From NCBI GenBank assembly GCA_039197065.1, contig JBCCUL010000019.1, forward strand, positions 51,992 through 115,991: a stretch of DNA of 64,000 nucleotides, read 5' to 3'. A program made the position numbers and the translations under genes. Each line of letters begins with the position of its first letter. The stretch's first letter is position 1. The DNA comes from JANQPX01 sp039197065. Lineage in GTDB: Bacteria; Pseudomonadota; Alphaproteobacteria; Geminicoccales; Geminicoccaceae. The notes under the pieces are model-generated. The model ran no database searches and was not told the DNA's origin. It saw nothing but the letters and a program-made list of their open reading frames with translations. Shown piece after piece: positions 51,652 to 60,701 of the stretch.

Positions 51652-52824
51652 ATGCTCTCGCCGACGGCCACCACAGCCCTGCGCATCGCCTTCTTCTATG
51701 GCGCGATTTTCGGCTCCGTCGGCATTTTTCTGCCCTACTGGCCGGTCTGGCTGGAAAGCAGAGGGCTTAGCCCCGTCGAGATCGGGCTGATCATCGGCGC
51801 GTCCTTCTGGCCGAGGGTGGTCACCAGTCTCGTGGTGCCCAATCTCGCGGACCGCCTTGGACGGCGCCGCCTCGCGATGACGCTGTCGACGGCGCTGACG
51901 CTGGTCGGCCTTTTGGCCTTCGCCTGGGTCAGCGATTTCTGGCTGTTCATGCTGCTCAGCCTTCTGACCGGCGCCACCTGGTCCTGCATCCTGCCGCTCG
52001 CCGACGCCATCAGCCTGGAGCGGATCGCCAAGAGCGGCCTCGACTATGGCCGCATCCGACTTTGGGGATCGATCACCTTCATCTTGATGTCGATCGTCGG
52101 CGGCTTTGCCTTGGAGCGGGCGGGTGCGCCGATGATCTTCGTGCTGCTGATCGGCACGACGGCGCTGACCCTTATCGCCTGCCTGACCATGCCTGACAGC
52201 GCCGGGAGCCCAGCGGGCTCAGGCTCCACCAACCTCAGACGATTGTTCGGCCGGAAAGATCTCTGGATCCTGGTGATCGCCTCGTCACTGATCCAGACCA
52301 GCCATACGCTTCTCTACAATTTCGGCAGCATTCACTGGCGCGCGGCCGGCCACAACGAGACGATCATCGGCTGGCTCTGGGCGGAGGGCGTGATCGCGGA
52401 GGTGCTGTTCTTCTTCTTGAGCGCCCGGCTGATCAAACGATTTTCCCTGCCGAAGCTCTTGATGATCGCCGGCTTGCTGACCGCCGGTCGCTGGATCTTG
52501 AACGGCCTCTCGGCGAGCCTGCCTCTCCTGGTCTTCACGCAGGCGCTGCATGCGGCGAGCTTTGCCCTCACCTTCCTGGTGACGCTCCACTATCTTCGAG
52601 AGACCACGCCACCGGAACTGCAGGCGAGCGCGCAGGGATTTTACGCGGCGATCGGCTTTGCGCCGCTCTCCGGCCTGATCAGCCTGGTCTCAGGCTGGCT
52701 CTACGGCGCCGCTGGCGGTCAGGCGTTCTTCGCTATGGCGGCGATGGCCATGCTGGGTACGGCGCTGGCCTTAGCACTGCCGGCGGCGACCAAGCCGGCC
52801 TCCACGCAGGCACGGGCCTTGTGA
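51652..52824 (+). CDS. MFS transporter, HcaT/phenylpropionate permease-like
   Basis: 390 aa, twelve TM segments. The start L-R-I-A-F-F-Y-G-A-I-F-G-S-V-G-I-F-L-P-Y-W-P-V-W-L (by residue) and G-L-I-I-G-A-S-F-W match the 3-phenylpropionate/HcaT-type (MFS_1_like) family, with the loop motif A-D-R-L-G-R-R-R between TM2 and TM3. The substrate in this organism is unknown. It starts 61 bases from the divergent hydrolase-OsmC gene. Confidence 0.87.
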   Translation: MLSPTATTALRIAFFYGAIFGSVGIFLPYWPVWLESRGLSPVEIGLIIGASFWPRVVTSLVVPNLADRLGRRRLAMTLSTALTLVGLLAFAWVSDFWLFMLLSLLTGATWSCILPLADAISLERIAKSGLDYGRIRLWGSITFILMSIVGGFALERAGAPMIFVLLIGTTALTLIACLTMPDSAGSPAGSGSTNLRRLFGRKDLWILVIASSLIQTSHTLLYNFGSIHWRAAGHNETIIGWLWAEGVIAEVLFFFLSARLIKRFSLPKLLMIAGLLTAGRWILNGLSASLPLLVFTQALHAASFALTFLVTLHYLRETTPPELQASAQGFYAAIGFAPLSGLISLVSGWLYGAAGGQAFFAMAAMAMLGTALALALPAATKPASTQARAL

Positions 52825-52856
52825 TAGGCTGACAACGTCAGTTGGGAGAAAGGTAT

Positions 52857-53687
52857 ATGGCTGAAAGAGTAAGGAAAAAATTCGAGCGCGATGGTTACCT
52901 GGTCATGCCGGGCTTTGCCGATCATGCCGCGTGCGATGCTGTTCAAGAGCGCATGGCGGCGATGGTCGAGGCGTTTGAGCCGGGCGAGGTCGCGACGATT
53001 TTCTCGACCACGGAAAAGACCCACGCCCAGGACGACTATTTTTTGAACTCGGGCGACAAGATCCGTTTTTTCTTCGAGGAAGAGGCGTTCAACGAAAGCG
53101 GGATTCTGCGCCAATCGAAAGAAAAATCGATCAACAAGGTCGGCCATGCGTTGCATGATCTCGATCCGGTCTTTTCCGACTTTTCGAGAACCCGTGCCCT
53201 TGCCGAGCTTGCCGCAGAGATCGGCGTTCGATCACCGCTCCTCCTGCAGTCGATGTATATCTTCAAGCAACCGCGCATCGGCGGTGAGGTGATCTGCCAT
53301 CAGGACGCGACCTTCCTCCATACCGATCCGTTGAGCGTGGTCGGCTTCTGGTTCGCGCTGGAGGATGCGACCAAGGAGAATGGCTGCCTCTGGGCCCTGC
53401 CCGGCGGCCACGAAGGTCCCCTTCGATCGCGCTTTGTCCGTGAAGGGGCCGGTACGCGCATGATCGAGCTCGATCCGACGCCGCTTCCGACCGAAGGGCT
53501 CGTGCCGCTCGAGGTGGAGCGCGGCTCGCTGGTGGTGCTGCACGGCCTTCTGCCCCATTGGAGCGCGCCCAACCGATCCACGGCGTCGCGCCATGCGTAT
53601 GCTCTGCATGTCATCGATGGCGAGACAAACTATAGTCATGACAACTGGTTACAACGCGGCGGCGACGCGCCGCTTCGTGGGTTTTGA
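52857..53687 (+). CDS. Phytanoyl-CoA dioxygenase (PhyH) family Fe(II)/2-oxoglutarate enzyme
   Basis: 276 aa. The facial triad is visible as H148-Q-D150 (V-I-C-H-Q-D) and H234 (L-L-P-H-W-S), with R245 (S-R-H-A-Y) as the likely 2-oxoglutarate anchor. W-F-A-L-E-D-A-T-K-E-N-G-C-L-W-A-L-P-G-G-H (by residue) is the standard PhyH strand. It hydroxylates an unknown substrate. ATG 52857 has GGGAGAAAGG upstream. It follows the MFS gene by 32 bases, so a transporter/hydroxylase unit is possible. Confidence 0.9.
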   Translation: MAERVRKKFERDGYLVMPGFADHAACDAVQERMAAMVEAFEPGEVATIFSTTEKTHAQDDYFLNSGDKIRFFFEEEAFNESGILRQSKEKSINKVGHALHDLDPVFSDFSRTRALAELAAEIGVRSPLLLQSMYIFKQPRIGGEVICHQDATFLHTDPLSVVGFWFALEDATKENGCLWALPGGHEGPLRSRFVREGAGTRMIELDPTPLPTEGLVPLEVERGSLVVLHGLLPHWSAPNRSTASRHAYALHVIDGETNYSHDNWLQRGGDAPLRGF

Positions 53688-53738
53688 AAGCCTTACGACG
53701 TCGTCACCAGACCGTCCCTCCTCCTCGAAAGTGATCGC

Positions 53739-54557
53739 ATGAAGCTGAAAACCGTCTCGCTGCTCGCCCTCTCCATGGCGTTCCCCTTCTCGATGCCATC
53801 CCTGGCGCAGGGACCCGGCAGTCAGGAGGGATGGAACCTATCGGTCGGTGGAGGCCTGCTGTTTGCACCTTCCTACTTGGGCGATGATGCCTATCAGCTG
53901 TCAGCCGTGCCCAACATTCAGGTGACCTATGGCGATGATTTCTTCGCCTCCGTCCGAGGCGGCGTTGGCTACAATGCGATCAAGAAGGGTGTCTGGCGCG
54001 CCGGGCCGATCGCCGCTTATGACTTCGGCCGGGATGAGGATGGCGGCGGGCCCTTCGTGATCGCCGGCGACGATACAGACGATCTGGACGGGCTCGGTGA
54101 TGTCGACGGCACGATCGAGGTCGGCGGTTTCCTCGAATATGACACCCGACCGCTCAATGCACGGATCGAGATACGCCAGGGACTGAACGGCCATGAGGGG
54201 CTGATCGGCGAGCTTTCGATGCGGACAGGCGCCAGGCTCGTGGTTGCGGACCAGCCGGTGGTCATTCGAGTCGGTCCTGACGTTACCCTGGTCGACGACG
54301 GCTATAACGACACGTTCTTCGGGGTCGATGCCGGTCAGTCGGCGGCCTCGGGTCTGGATGCGTTCGATGCCGATGGCGGTCTCTTGTCCTACGGGCTCGG
54401 CAGCACGGTGGTCGTCCCCTTCAACGATCACGTCGCCGCAGTAACATTCCTAAGCTACAGGCGGCTCGCCGGCGATGCCGCAGACTCGTCTCTCGTCGAG
54501 GAGCGCGGTTCGCCGGACCAGGTGACCGCCGGTTTTTTTCTCAGCTACACATTTTAG
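53739..54557 (+). CDS. MipA/OmpV family outer-membrane protein
   Basis: 272 aa. A signal peptide (S-L-L-A-L-S-M-A-F-P-F-S-M-P-S-L-A-Q) is followed by beta-strands ending in the terminal aromatic F-F-L-S-Y-T-F typical of outer-membrane barrels. G-G-G-L-L-F-A-P-S-Y-L-G-D-D near the N-terminus is the MipA/OmpV signature. In E. coli MipA scaffolds murein synthesis enzymes; here the role is unassigned. Confidence 0.88.
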   Translation: MKLKTVSLLALSMAFPFSMPSLAQGPGSQEGWNLSVGGGLLFAPSYLGDDAYQLSAVPNIQVTYGDDFFASVRGGVGYNAIKKGVWRAGPIAAYDFGRDEDGGGPFVIAGDDTDDLDGLGDVDGTIEVGGFLEYDTRPLNARIEIRQGLNGHEGLIGELSMRTGARLVVADQPVVIRVGPDVTLVDDGYNDTFFGVDAGQSAASGLDAFDADGGLLSYGLGSTVVVPFNDHVAAVTFLSYRRLAGDAADSSLVEERGSPDQVTAGFFLSYTF

Positions 54558-54563
54558 CCTCGG

Positions 54564-56741
54564 CTAGCGCGTCCAGGGGCGATCGCCGCGAACCTCGCGG
54601 ACGGTCTTTTGCCTGATGTCGCCGGGGCCGATCCAAAAAGCCATACCGCCGGATCCTCGAAGGGCGTAGGGACCGATGAGCGGTGTGCCGTTCGGGCAGG
54701 CTTCGATCCTCGGATAGCTGATGACCAGATCGTTGCGCGCGCAGTCCTCGGGAAGAGCATCGGCCTTCCGCGTGATCGCGACCTGCATGCCTTGCCGGCG
54801 GTATATGCACCCCAGCGGATCACAGCGCAGCGCCGGCGTCCGCGCCTCACCTTCCCCAAATAAGGGTGCAGGTCCCACCTGCCCCGCGCCGCGTAGCCAG
54901 CCGTCGGTAACCCAGCTGTCTTTTTTCCAGGGCGACAAGGCGAGCTTGTCATCGCCCAGGCGGACGGCGACCAGCATGCCGCGGGCGTCGATCAGGATGT
55001 CGGGCTGGCGGTTGACGGCGGCGAGCAGGATGCCGAGGAGGATTGGGAGAAGGCCCAGACGCCGCCAGCCGGTCCGCCAGAGGGCGAGCCAGAGACCGCC
55101 GAGCAGCACCAGGATCAGGGTCGCAAGCGGCGGGCGCGGCACGGGGATGACAGCGCCTGGAATGTCGGCGGTCCAGGCGGCGACCGCCAGCATGAGCTCG
55201 ATGCCGATCCCCATGAAAACCAGGCACCAGTCGCCGAGGCCGAAGGGCAGGAGGATCATTCCGAGCAGGCCTGCGGGCATGATCCAAAAGGCGGTGAGCG
55301 GCACGGCGACGACATTGGCGAGGATGCTGAAGGTTGGAAGGCGGCCGAAATGGTGGATGGCGAGCGGGGCGGTCGCGGCACTTGCGATGATCGTGGTCAG
55401 GATCACGCCGACCACATACATCAAGAGACGCCAATCGAGGCCGGCAGCACCTTGGGGCATCCTGCCCAAGCCGGTTTCGTAGACGGCGATCAGGGCGATC
55501 ACGGCGGCGAACGACATCTGGAAGGACGCGCCGAACAGGCTTTCGGGCTGGGTGAGGAGCACGACGAAGGCGGCGAAGCCGACCAGGCGCATCGAGAACG
55601 GGTTGCGATCGACCATGACGGCGATCAGCATGAGCGCGGTCATGATGAAGGCGCGCTGGGTCGGAACGGTGGCGCCGGTCAGCAGCAGGTAAATGAAGGC
55701 GGTGACCAGGGCGATTCCCGCGGCGAGCTTCTTGGTCGGCCAGCGAAGGGCGAGCGGCGGGATCAGGGCCATGATGATGCGCGCCGCGAAGAAGACCGTG
55801 CCGGCGACCAGCCCCAGATGCAGACCGGAGATGGCCAGAAGATGGGCCATGCCGGCGGCCTGCATGTCATGCCAGACATAATCGGGAATGGCGCCTCTAA
55901 GGCCGGTGAGCAGCGCTGCGGCGACGGCGCCGGCAGCGCCCGGAATGACCGTGCTGATATGTTCCGCCAGATGCTGGCGAACCGTGGCGAGGCTCCGTCC
56001 GAGGCTCCAGCCTTCGGCCCGATCGATGATGTCGACAGCACCCAGGCTGTAGCCGACAGCACCAAGCTGCTGGAAGAAGGCGCGGCGCGAAAAATCGAAA
56101 CCGTGGGGTTCGCTCGGCGGCGATGGCGGCATCAGCATGGCGCGCACAGCTATGCGGTCGCCCGGCACCAGCGGCGGTTCGGCCTGCCGCCGGCTGAAGC
56201 GTATGCTGGCGGGTGTGGCCTCCGGAGAGAGGTCTTCGATCGACAGGTCGCCGAGGACCAGGCGATCGCCCCGGACACGGGCTTCGACAAGACGGACTTC
56301 GCCCTCGATCTGATAGGCGCCCCGCCGTTCCAGCGCCGGCGCCTCGACCTGGTAGGTCCGCCATTGAGCAGCCGCGAGGCCGAGCAGCATGAGGATCGAA
56401 AAGCCGGTGAGCAGCGCTGCCGGCCCCGACCGGCCGACGGCCTTGGCCGGCCGCCAGGTCAGGAAGGCGACGAAGATGAGCGGCGGCAGGATCAAAGGCA
56501 CGGCGAAGGGCGAGGGTTCGCTCGGCAGGGCGAAGTAGATGGCGATGCCCAGTCCGAAGCCGACCGGCAGCCAGAGAATCCAGCGCTCGCGTTCGGCATC
56601 GAAGGCCTTCGAAAGCTGGCGCAGCCAGTCGATGGGCCGTCCGCCCGCGAACGGCAGGCGCGGCGTGCGAAAGACGCCGCCCCGCGCCCGGTGCGCATCG
56701 GCGTCGCTTGTGCTAAAGGAACCGGTCGATCGTCGGATCAT
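54564..56741 (-). CDS. comEC: ComEC/Rec2 competence-type membrane protein with degenerate MBL end
   Basis: 725 aa. Two N-terminal TM segments, a DUF4131-type periplasmic OB region (about 120-230), then the Competence domain with about eight TM segments, including H-L-L-A-I-S-G-L-H-L-G-L-V-A-G and T-G-A-T-V-P-T-Q-R-A-F-I-M-T. The last 150 residues take the place of the MBL domain but show no HxHxDH motif, so the nuclease part appears inactive or different, as reported for other alphaproteobacterial ComEC proteins. The protein forms the inner-membrane DNA channel. It is divergent from gltX. Confidence 0.92.
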   Translation of the reverse strand: MIRRSTGSFSTSDADAHRARGGVFRTPRLPFAGGRPIDWLRQLSKAFDAERERWILWLPVGFGLGIAIYFALPSEPSPFAVPLILPPLIFVAFLTWRPAKAVGRSGPAALLTGFSILMLLGLAAAQWRTYQVEAPALERRGAYQIEGEVRLVEARVRGDRLVLGDLSIEDLSPEATPASIRFSRRQAEPPLVPGDRIAVRAMLMPPSPPSEPHGFDFSRRAFFQQLGAVGYSLGAVDIIDRAEGWSLGRSLATVRQHLAEHISTVIPGAAGAVAAALLTGLRGAIPDYVWHDMQAAGMAHLLAISGLHLGLVAGTVFFAARIIMALIPPLALRWPTKKLAAGIALVTAFIYLLLTGATVPTQRAFIMTALMLIAVMVDRNPFSMRLVGFAAFVVLLTQPESLFGASFQMSFAAVIALIAVYETGLGRMPQGAAGLDWRLLMYVVGVILTTIIASAATAPLAIHHFGRLPTFSILANVVAVPLTAFWIMPAGLLGMILLPFGLGDWCLVFMGIGIELMLAVAAWTADIPGAVIPVPRPPLATLILVLLGGLWLALWRTGWRRLGLLPILLGILLAAVNRQPDILIDARGMLVAVRLGDDKLALSPWKKDSWVTDGWLRGAGQVGPAPLFGEGEARTPALRCDPLGCIYRRQGMQVAITRKADALPEDCARNDLVISYPRIEACPNGTPLIGPYALRGSGGMAFWIGPGDIRQKTVREVRGDRPWTR

Positions 56742-56848
56742 GCCGTCTGTCTCATGACATGCCGCATTTCGGGACCGCTCTGGAATGTCTCATCGGATCC
56801 GGCATCAAACCTAACAACCTTGAGTTTAGAAGGCTCAGTTTATCAATC

Positions 56849-58246
56849 ATGAGTGTTGTTACAAGATTTGCACCTTCGCCCACAGGTTTTTTGCACATCG
56901 GTGGCGCGCGCGCAGCGCTGTTCAACTGGCTCTATGCGCGCCACCATGACGGGCGTTTTCTGCTGCGCATCGAGGACACGGATCGGGCGCGCTCGACCCA
57001 GGAGGCGATCGACGCCATCCTCGACAGCATGAACTGGCTCGGCCTTACCAGCGACGCGCCGCCGGTTTTTCAGTCCGCGAACAGCGCTCGCCATGTCGAG
57101 GTGGCCGAGGCCATGCTGGCGAGCGGCCATGCCTATCGCTGCTACTGCACGCCGGAAGAGCTGGCCGAGATGCGCGAGCAGGCGAAGGCCGAGGGACGCA
57201 AGGCGCTCTATGACGGCCGCTGGCGGGACCGTGACCCATCGGAGGCGCCCGCCGGCATCGATCCGGTGATCCGGCTGAAAGCGCCGCGTGAGGGCGAAAC
57301 CATCATCGATGATCAGGTGCAGGGCGAGGTCAGGATCGCCAACGACCAGCTCGACGATCTGGTGATGCTGCGCTCGGACGGCACGCCCACCTACATGCTC
57401 TCCGTGGTGGCCGACGATCACGATATGGGCGTGACCCATGTGATCCGCGGCGACGATCATCTCGTCAACGCCGCCCGCCAGATGCAGATCTTCCTTGCCA
57501 TGGGCTGGCAGCCGCCGATTTTCGCCCATCTGCCGCTGATCCATGGGCAGGACGGCGCGAAATTCTCCAAGCGCCACGGGACGTTAGGCGTCGGCGCCTA
57601 TCGCGACATGGGTTTCTTGCCGGAAACCATGCGCAATTATCTGCTGCGCCTCTCCTGGAGCCATGGCGATGACGAGATCATCTCCACGGAACAGGCGATC
57701 GAATGGTTCGATCTGGACGGCGTGGGCAAGTCGGCGGCGCGCTTCGACATGGCGAAGCTCACCAATCTGAACGGCCATTATCTCAGGGAAACCGAGGCTG
57801 GAAGGCTGGTCGAGCTGATCAAACCGCTCCTCGAAGCCGAGGGTTTGACGATCGATCAGGCGGCCGCTGATCGCCTGGAAGCCGCCATGCCCGGCCTGAA
57901 GCCTAGAGCGACCACGCTGCTCGACCTTGCCACCGCCGCCCGCTTCTATGTGGCGCCGCGCCCGATCAAGCCCGACGACAAGGCGGCCAAGCTCCTCAAC
58001 CCTGAAGCGCTCGAGCGGCTGCAGGCGCTGGTTCCGGCGCTTGAGGGTCTGGAGAGCTGGGACGAGGACGCGATCGAAGCCCTGGCGCGCGCAGAAGCCG
58101 AACGCATGGACCTGAAGCTCGGCAAGCTGGCACAACCGTTGCGCGCGGCCCTTACCGGCTCGACCGCATCGCCCGGGCTTTTCGAGGTTATGGTGGTGCT
58201 CGGCCGCGAGGAGACACTGCTTCGCCTGGGGGATGCGGCAGCTTGA
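56849..58246 (+). CDS. gltX: Glutamate-tRNA ligase
   Basis: 465 aa, class I synthetase. The HIGH-type motif is in F-A-P-S-P-T-G-F-L-H-I-G-G-A-R and the KMSKS-type motif in G-A-K-F-S-K-R-H-G. Length and the C-terminal helical anticodon-binding region fit bacterial GluRS. ATG 56849 begins M-S-V-V-T-R-F-A-P; an open frame extends 30 codons upstream but is not conserved. Alphaproteobacteria often have two GltX copies; whether this one is discriminating cannot be told. Confidence 0.95.
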   Translation: MSVVTRFAPSPTGFLHIGGARAALFNWLYARHHDGRFLLRIEDTDRARSTQEAIDAILDSMNWLGLTSDAPPVFQSANSARHVEVAEAMLASGHAYRCYCTPEELAEMREQAKAEGRKALYDGRWRDRDPSEAPAGIDPVIRLKAPREGETIIDDQVQGEVRIANDQLDDLVMLRSDGTPTYMLSVVADDHDMGVTHVIRGDDHLVNAARQMQIFLAMGWQPPIFAHLPLIHGQDGAKFSKRHGTLGVGAYRDMGFLPETMRNYLLRLSWSHGDDEIISTEQAIEWFDLDGVGKSAARFDMAKLTNLNGHYLRETEAGRLVELIKPLLEAEGLTIDQAAADRLEAAMPGLKPRATTLLDLATAARFYVAPRPIKPDDKAAKLLNPEALERLQALVPALEGLESWDEDAIEALARAEAERMDLKLGKLAQPLRAALTGSTASPGLFEVMVVLGREETLLRLGDAAA

Positions 58247-58328
58247 TGCGATGCTGCAGCGCACCAAAAGGGATTGATGTCTTGCTGCCAAAGCCTTATG
58301 GTTGCATTCGGAGAAATCCATCAACCCT

Positions 58329-58342
58329 GGGGGTTAACCCCC
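58329..58342. promoter_or_regulatory. 14-bp perfect palindrome upstream of gltA
   Basis: GGGGGTTAACCCCC lies 70 bases ahead of the gltA ATG in a 165-base intergenic region. A perfect G/C-run palindrome in this position could be an operator. No regulator is known to me for it. Confidence 0.4.
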
Positions 58343-58411
58343 TGTTCAGGGATTTGGTGTTAAATTGCCCAGGTCGGTAGCCCGGACCGTCGCGCCAAGA
58401 AAGGGTGTTTC

Positions 58412-59722
58412 ATGTCAGATCAGGAAGAAAAGTTCGTCGCGCTTACGGACCGCCAGGGTGGCAACACCAATGCCGAGTTCCCCGTCCTAGAGGGGACGAT
58501 CGGCCCCGATGTGATCGATATCCGCAAGCTTTACGCGGAGACCAACCGGTTCACCTATGATCCCGGTTTCACCTCGACCGCAAGCTGTTCCTCCAAGATC
58601 ACCTATATCGATGGCGAGGAGGGTGTCCTCCTGCATCGCGGCTATTCGATCGAGGAACTCGCGACCAAGAGCGACTTTCTCGAAGTCGCCTATCTCATTC
58701 TGTTTGGCGAGCTGCCGACCGCCTCGGAACGCGACAAGTTCGTGAACGGCGTCACCTATCACACCATGTTGCACGAGCAGATCAACTTCCTGTTCCGCGG
58801 CTTTCGTCGGGACGCGCATCCCATGGCCGTGATGGTCGCCGTGGTCGGCGCGCTGTCCGCATTCTATCACGAAGATCTGGACATCAACGATCCGCACAAC
58901 CGCCTGATCGCCAGCTATCGTCTCGTCGCCAAGGTGCCGACGATCGCCGCCTGGGCCTACAAGTTCTCGGTGGGCCAGCCCTTCGTCTATCCGAAGAACA
59001 GCCTCTCCTATTCCGAGAACTTCCTCCACATGATGTTCTCGGTGCCCGCCGAGGAATACAAGATCAACCCGGTTCTGGCCAAAGCGCTGGATCGCATCTT
59101 CATCCTGCATGCGGATCACGAGCAGAACGCCTCGACCTCGACCGTCCGGCTGGTCGGCTCCTCGGGTGCCAGCCCCTATGCCGCGATCTCCGCAGGCATC
59201 GCCTCTCTTTGGGGCCCTGCCCATGGCGGCGCCAACGAAGCGGTGGTCACCATGCTCTCTGAGATCGGCACGGTCGAAAACATCCCCGAATTCCTGGAGC
59301 GCGCGAAGGACAAGAACGATCCCTTCCGCCTGATGGGCTTCGGCCACCGGGTCTACAAGAATTACGATCCGAGAGCCTCGGTGCTGCGCGAGAGTGCGCA
59401 TGAGGTGCTGGCCAGCCTCGGCAAGAGCGACGATCCCCTTTTGCCGATCGCCATGGAGCTGGAGAAGATCGCTCTCGAGGACGCCTATTTCGTCGAGAGG
59501 AAGCTGTTCCCGAATGTCGACTTCTATTCCGGCATCATCCTAAAGGCGATGGGCATCCCGACCTCGATGTTCACCGCGATCTTCGCGCTTGCGCGCACCG
59601 TCGGCTGGATCGCGCAGTGGAACGAGATGGTCGAGGACCCGGAGCAGAAGATCGGCCGGCCGCGCCAGCTGTATACCGGTCCCAAACAGCGCGACTTCGT
59701 GCCGCTCGAAGATCGGGGCTGA
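58412..59722 (+). CDS. gltA: Citrate synthase, type II
   Basis: 436 aa. The catalytic set is visible: H in H-A-D-H-E-Q-N-A-S-T-S-T, then G-P-A-H-G-G-A-N-E, G-F-G-H-R-V-Y-K-N-Y-D-P-R-A and a downstream Asp in L-F-P-N-V-D-F-Y-S-G. The N-terminal part (Y-I-D-G-E-E-G-V-L-L-H-R-G-Y) is typical of the hexameric, NADH-regulated bacterial type. It condenses acetyl-CoA and oxaloacetate in the TCA cycle. Next to gltX, as in many alphaproteobacteria. Confidence 0.97.
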   Translation: MSDQEEKFVALTDRQGGNTNAEFPVLEGTIGPDVIDIRKLYAETNRFTYDPGFTSTASCSSKITYIDGEEGVLLHRGYSIEELATKSDFLEVAYLILFGELPTASERDKFVNGVTYHTMLHEQINFLFRGFRRDAHPMAVMVAVVGALSAFYHEDLDINDPHNRLIASYRLVAKVPTIAAWAYKFSVGQPFVYPKNSLSYSENFLHMMFSVPAEEYKINPVLAKALDRIFILHADHEQNASTSTVRLVGSSGASPYAAISAGIASLWGPAHGGANEAVVTMLSEIGTVENIPEFLERAKDKNDPFRLMGFGHRVYKNYDPRASVLRESAHEVLASLGKSDDPLLPIAMELEKIALEDAYFVERKLFPNVDFYSGIILKAMGIPTSMFTAIFALARTVGWIAQWNEMVEDPEQKIGRPRQLYTGPKQRDFVPLEDRG

Positions 59723-59832
59723 GCCACCCGTTCAGCGTCGGTTCAGATAGAACCCCGCATCTTGGCGCGATAAGGTCCAGTCTCGGGCAACTGTCGGCCG
59801 GAGCCTGTTCATGAACGTCTTGGGGCGGAAAT

Positions 59833-60231
59833 ATGCGGGCTGCGAAGCCTTTAGCGGTGATCTTGATCCTATCGATGCTGTCGGCATGCGCCGGTAGACA
59901 CGGTCCCGAGGCCGTGGCGATCGACAGAGAGACGCGGGGCGGCGCCAATCCGGCCAGCTATGCCGAGCTGGTCGAGACACGGACAGCGGGTGTTGTTGAC
60001 CCGGACGACTATCTCTTGAAGAAGAGCGAACTCGCGGCGGCGCATCGCGCCGACGAGCGCCATTATGACCGCGAGCGCCATGCCCATTATCATGAAGAAC
60101 CGAGCCCCGAAGAGAAGGCTTTCGCCGAGGGCGTTCTTCTCATGACCGGCGCGGTTTTCGTCTGCACCTTCGTGGTCGTCGTGCTCGACGGCGCCTGCTC
60201 GATCGGCGCCCATGCCGGCTATTATTACTGA
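59833..60231 (+). CDS. Lipoprotein with C-terminal hydrophobic segment
   Basis: 132 aa. The signal ends in L-S-A-C with lipidated Cys19. A charged, His-rich stretch (about 62-93, R-A-D-E-R-H-Y-D-R-E-R-H-A-H-Y-H-E-E) precedes a hydrophobic segment (V-L-L-M-T-G-A-V-F-V-C-T-F-V-V-V-V-L) near the C-terminus. The His cluster might bind metal. No family was recognised. Confidence 0.7.
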   Translation: MRAAKPLAVILILSMLSACAGRHGPEAVAIDRETRGGANPASYAELVETRTAGVVDPDDYLLKKSELAAAHRADERHYDRERHAHYHEEPSPEEKAFAEGVLLMTGAVFVCTFVVVVLDGACSIGAHAGYYY

Positions 60232-60319
60232 GTGTTACAGCAAACTCAGATCAGGTTGGTTCCCATAGATGACGTCCGGATTCACCCTTTCTTAACAACT
60301 TCCCATGACAATGCAGCTC

Positions 60320-60398
60320 TGGTCCATGCGACCGTGGGAATCAGCTCGCCCGCCTGGAAGTTGGGGCGAGGCGCGGATTCCCAGGATCGCATGGACCA
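60320..60398. repeat. 79-bp palindromic element, copy 3
   Basis: Left arm from TGGTCCATGCGACCGTGGGA (60320) and right arm ending GGATCGCATGGACCA (60374-60398), with two mismatched positions. Same overall length and arm sequence as the elements at 25698 and 34335; the loop differs. Confidence 0.83.
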
Positions 60399-60492
60399 GA
60401 AAATGGACGCTAAACGGAAAAGGTTAAGGATCCTTGAAGCGCAGTCCATCGGCAGTCAGCATATCAAGGCCGAACCAACCTGATCTGACGAC

Positions 60493-60602
60493 GCTCTAGA
60501 CCGGATCACGGTATGACGAACTAGGGCCTCGACCTCCAACATATTGATTTGAAAGATTTCTCAGGTCTTGCTGTGGGCCCACCTCATCGGGATGCGCTCT
60601 AG
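60493..60602. repeat. Possible degenerate RIME-like element
   Basis: Bounded by GCTCTAG at 60493 and GCGCTCTAG ending at 60602, with CATCGGGATGCGCTCTAG at the right side. The interior has drifted and only the ends match the other copies. Confidence 0.4.
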
Positions 60603-60611
60603 CCAGTCGGT

Positions 60612-60701
60612 TCAGTGTCTGAACGCAAACGGGCTCCCGCCGGATCGACGGGCGATCTCAATCTCTGAGAGCCCGCTTTGAAAGTTATCGAATGATTTCA
60701 T
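60612..60701 (-). CDS. Possible 29-aa small peptide on left arm of inverted repeat
   Basis: From ATG 60701 the minus strand reads M-K-S-F-D-N-F-Q-S-G-L, then S-E-I-E-I-A-R-R-S-G-G-S-P-F-A-F-R-H and a stop at 60612. The first eleven residues parallel the start of the + strand peptide at 61078. No ribosome site of note was seen. It may be only a by-product of the inverted repeat. Confidence 0.3.
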   Translation of the reverse strand: MKSFDNFQSGLSEIEIARRSGGSPFAFRH

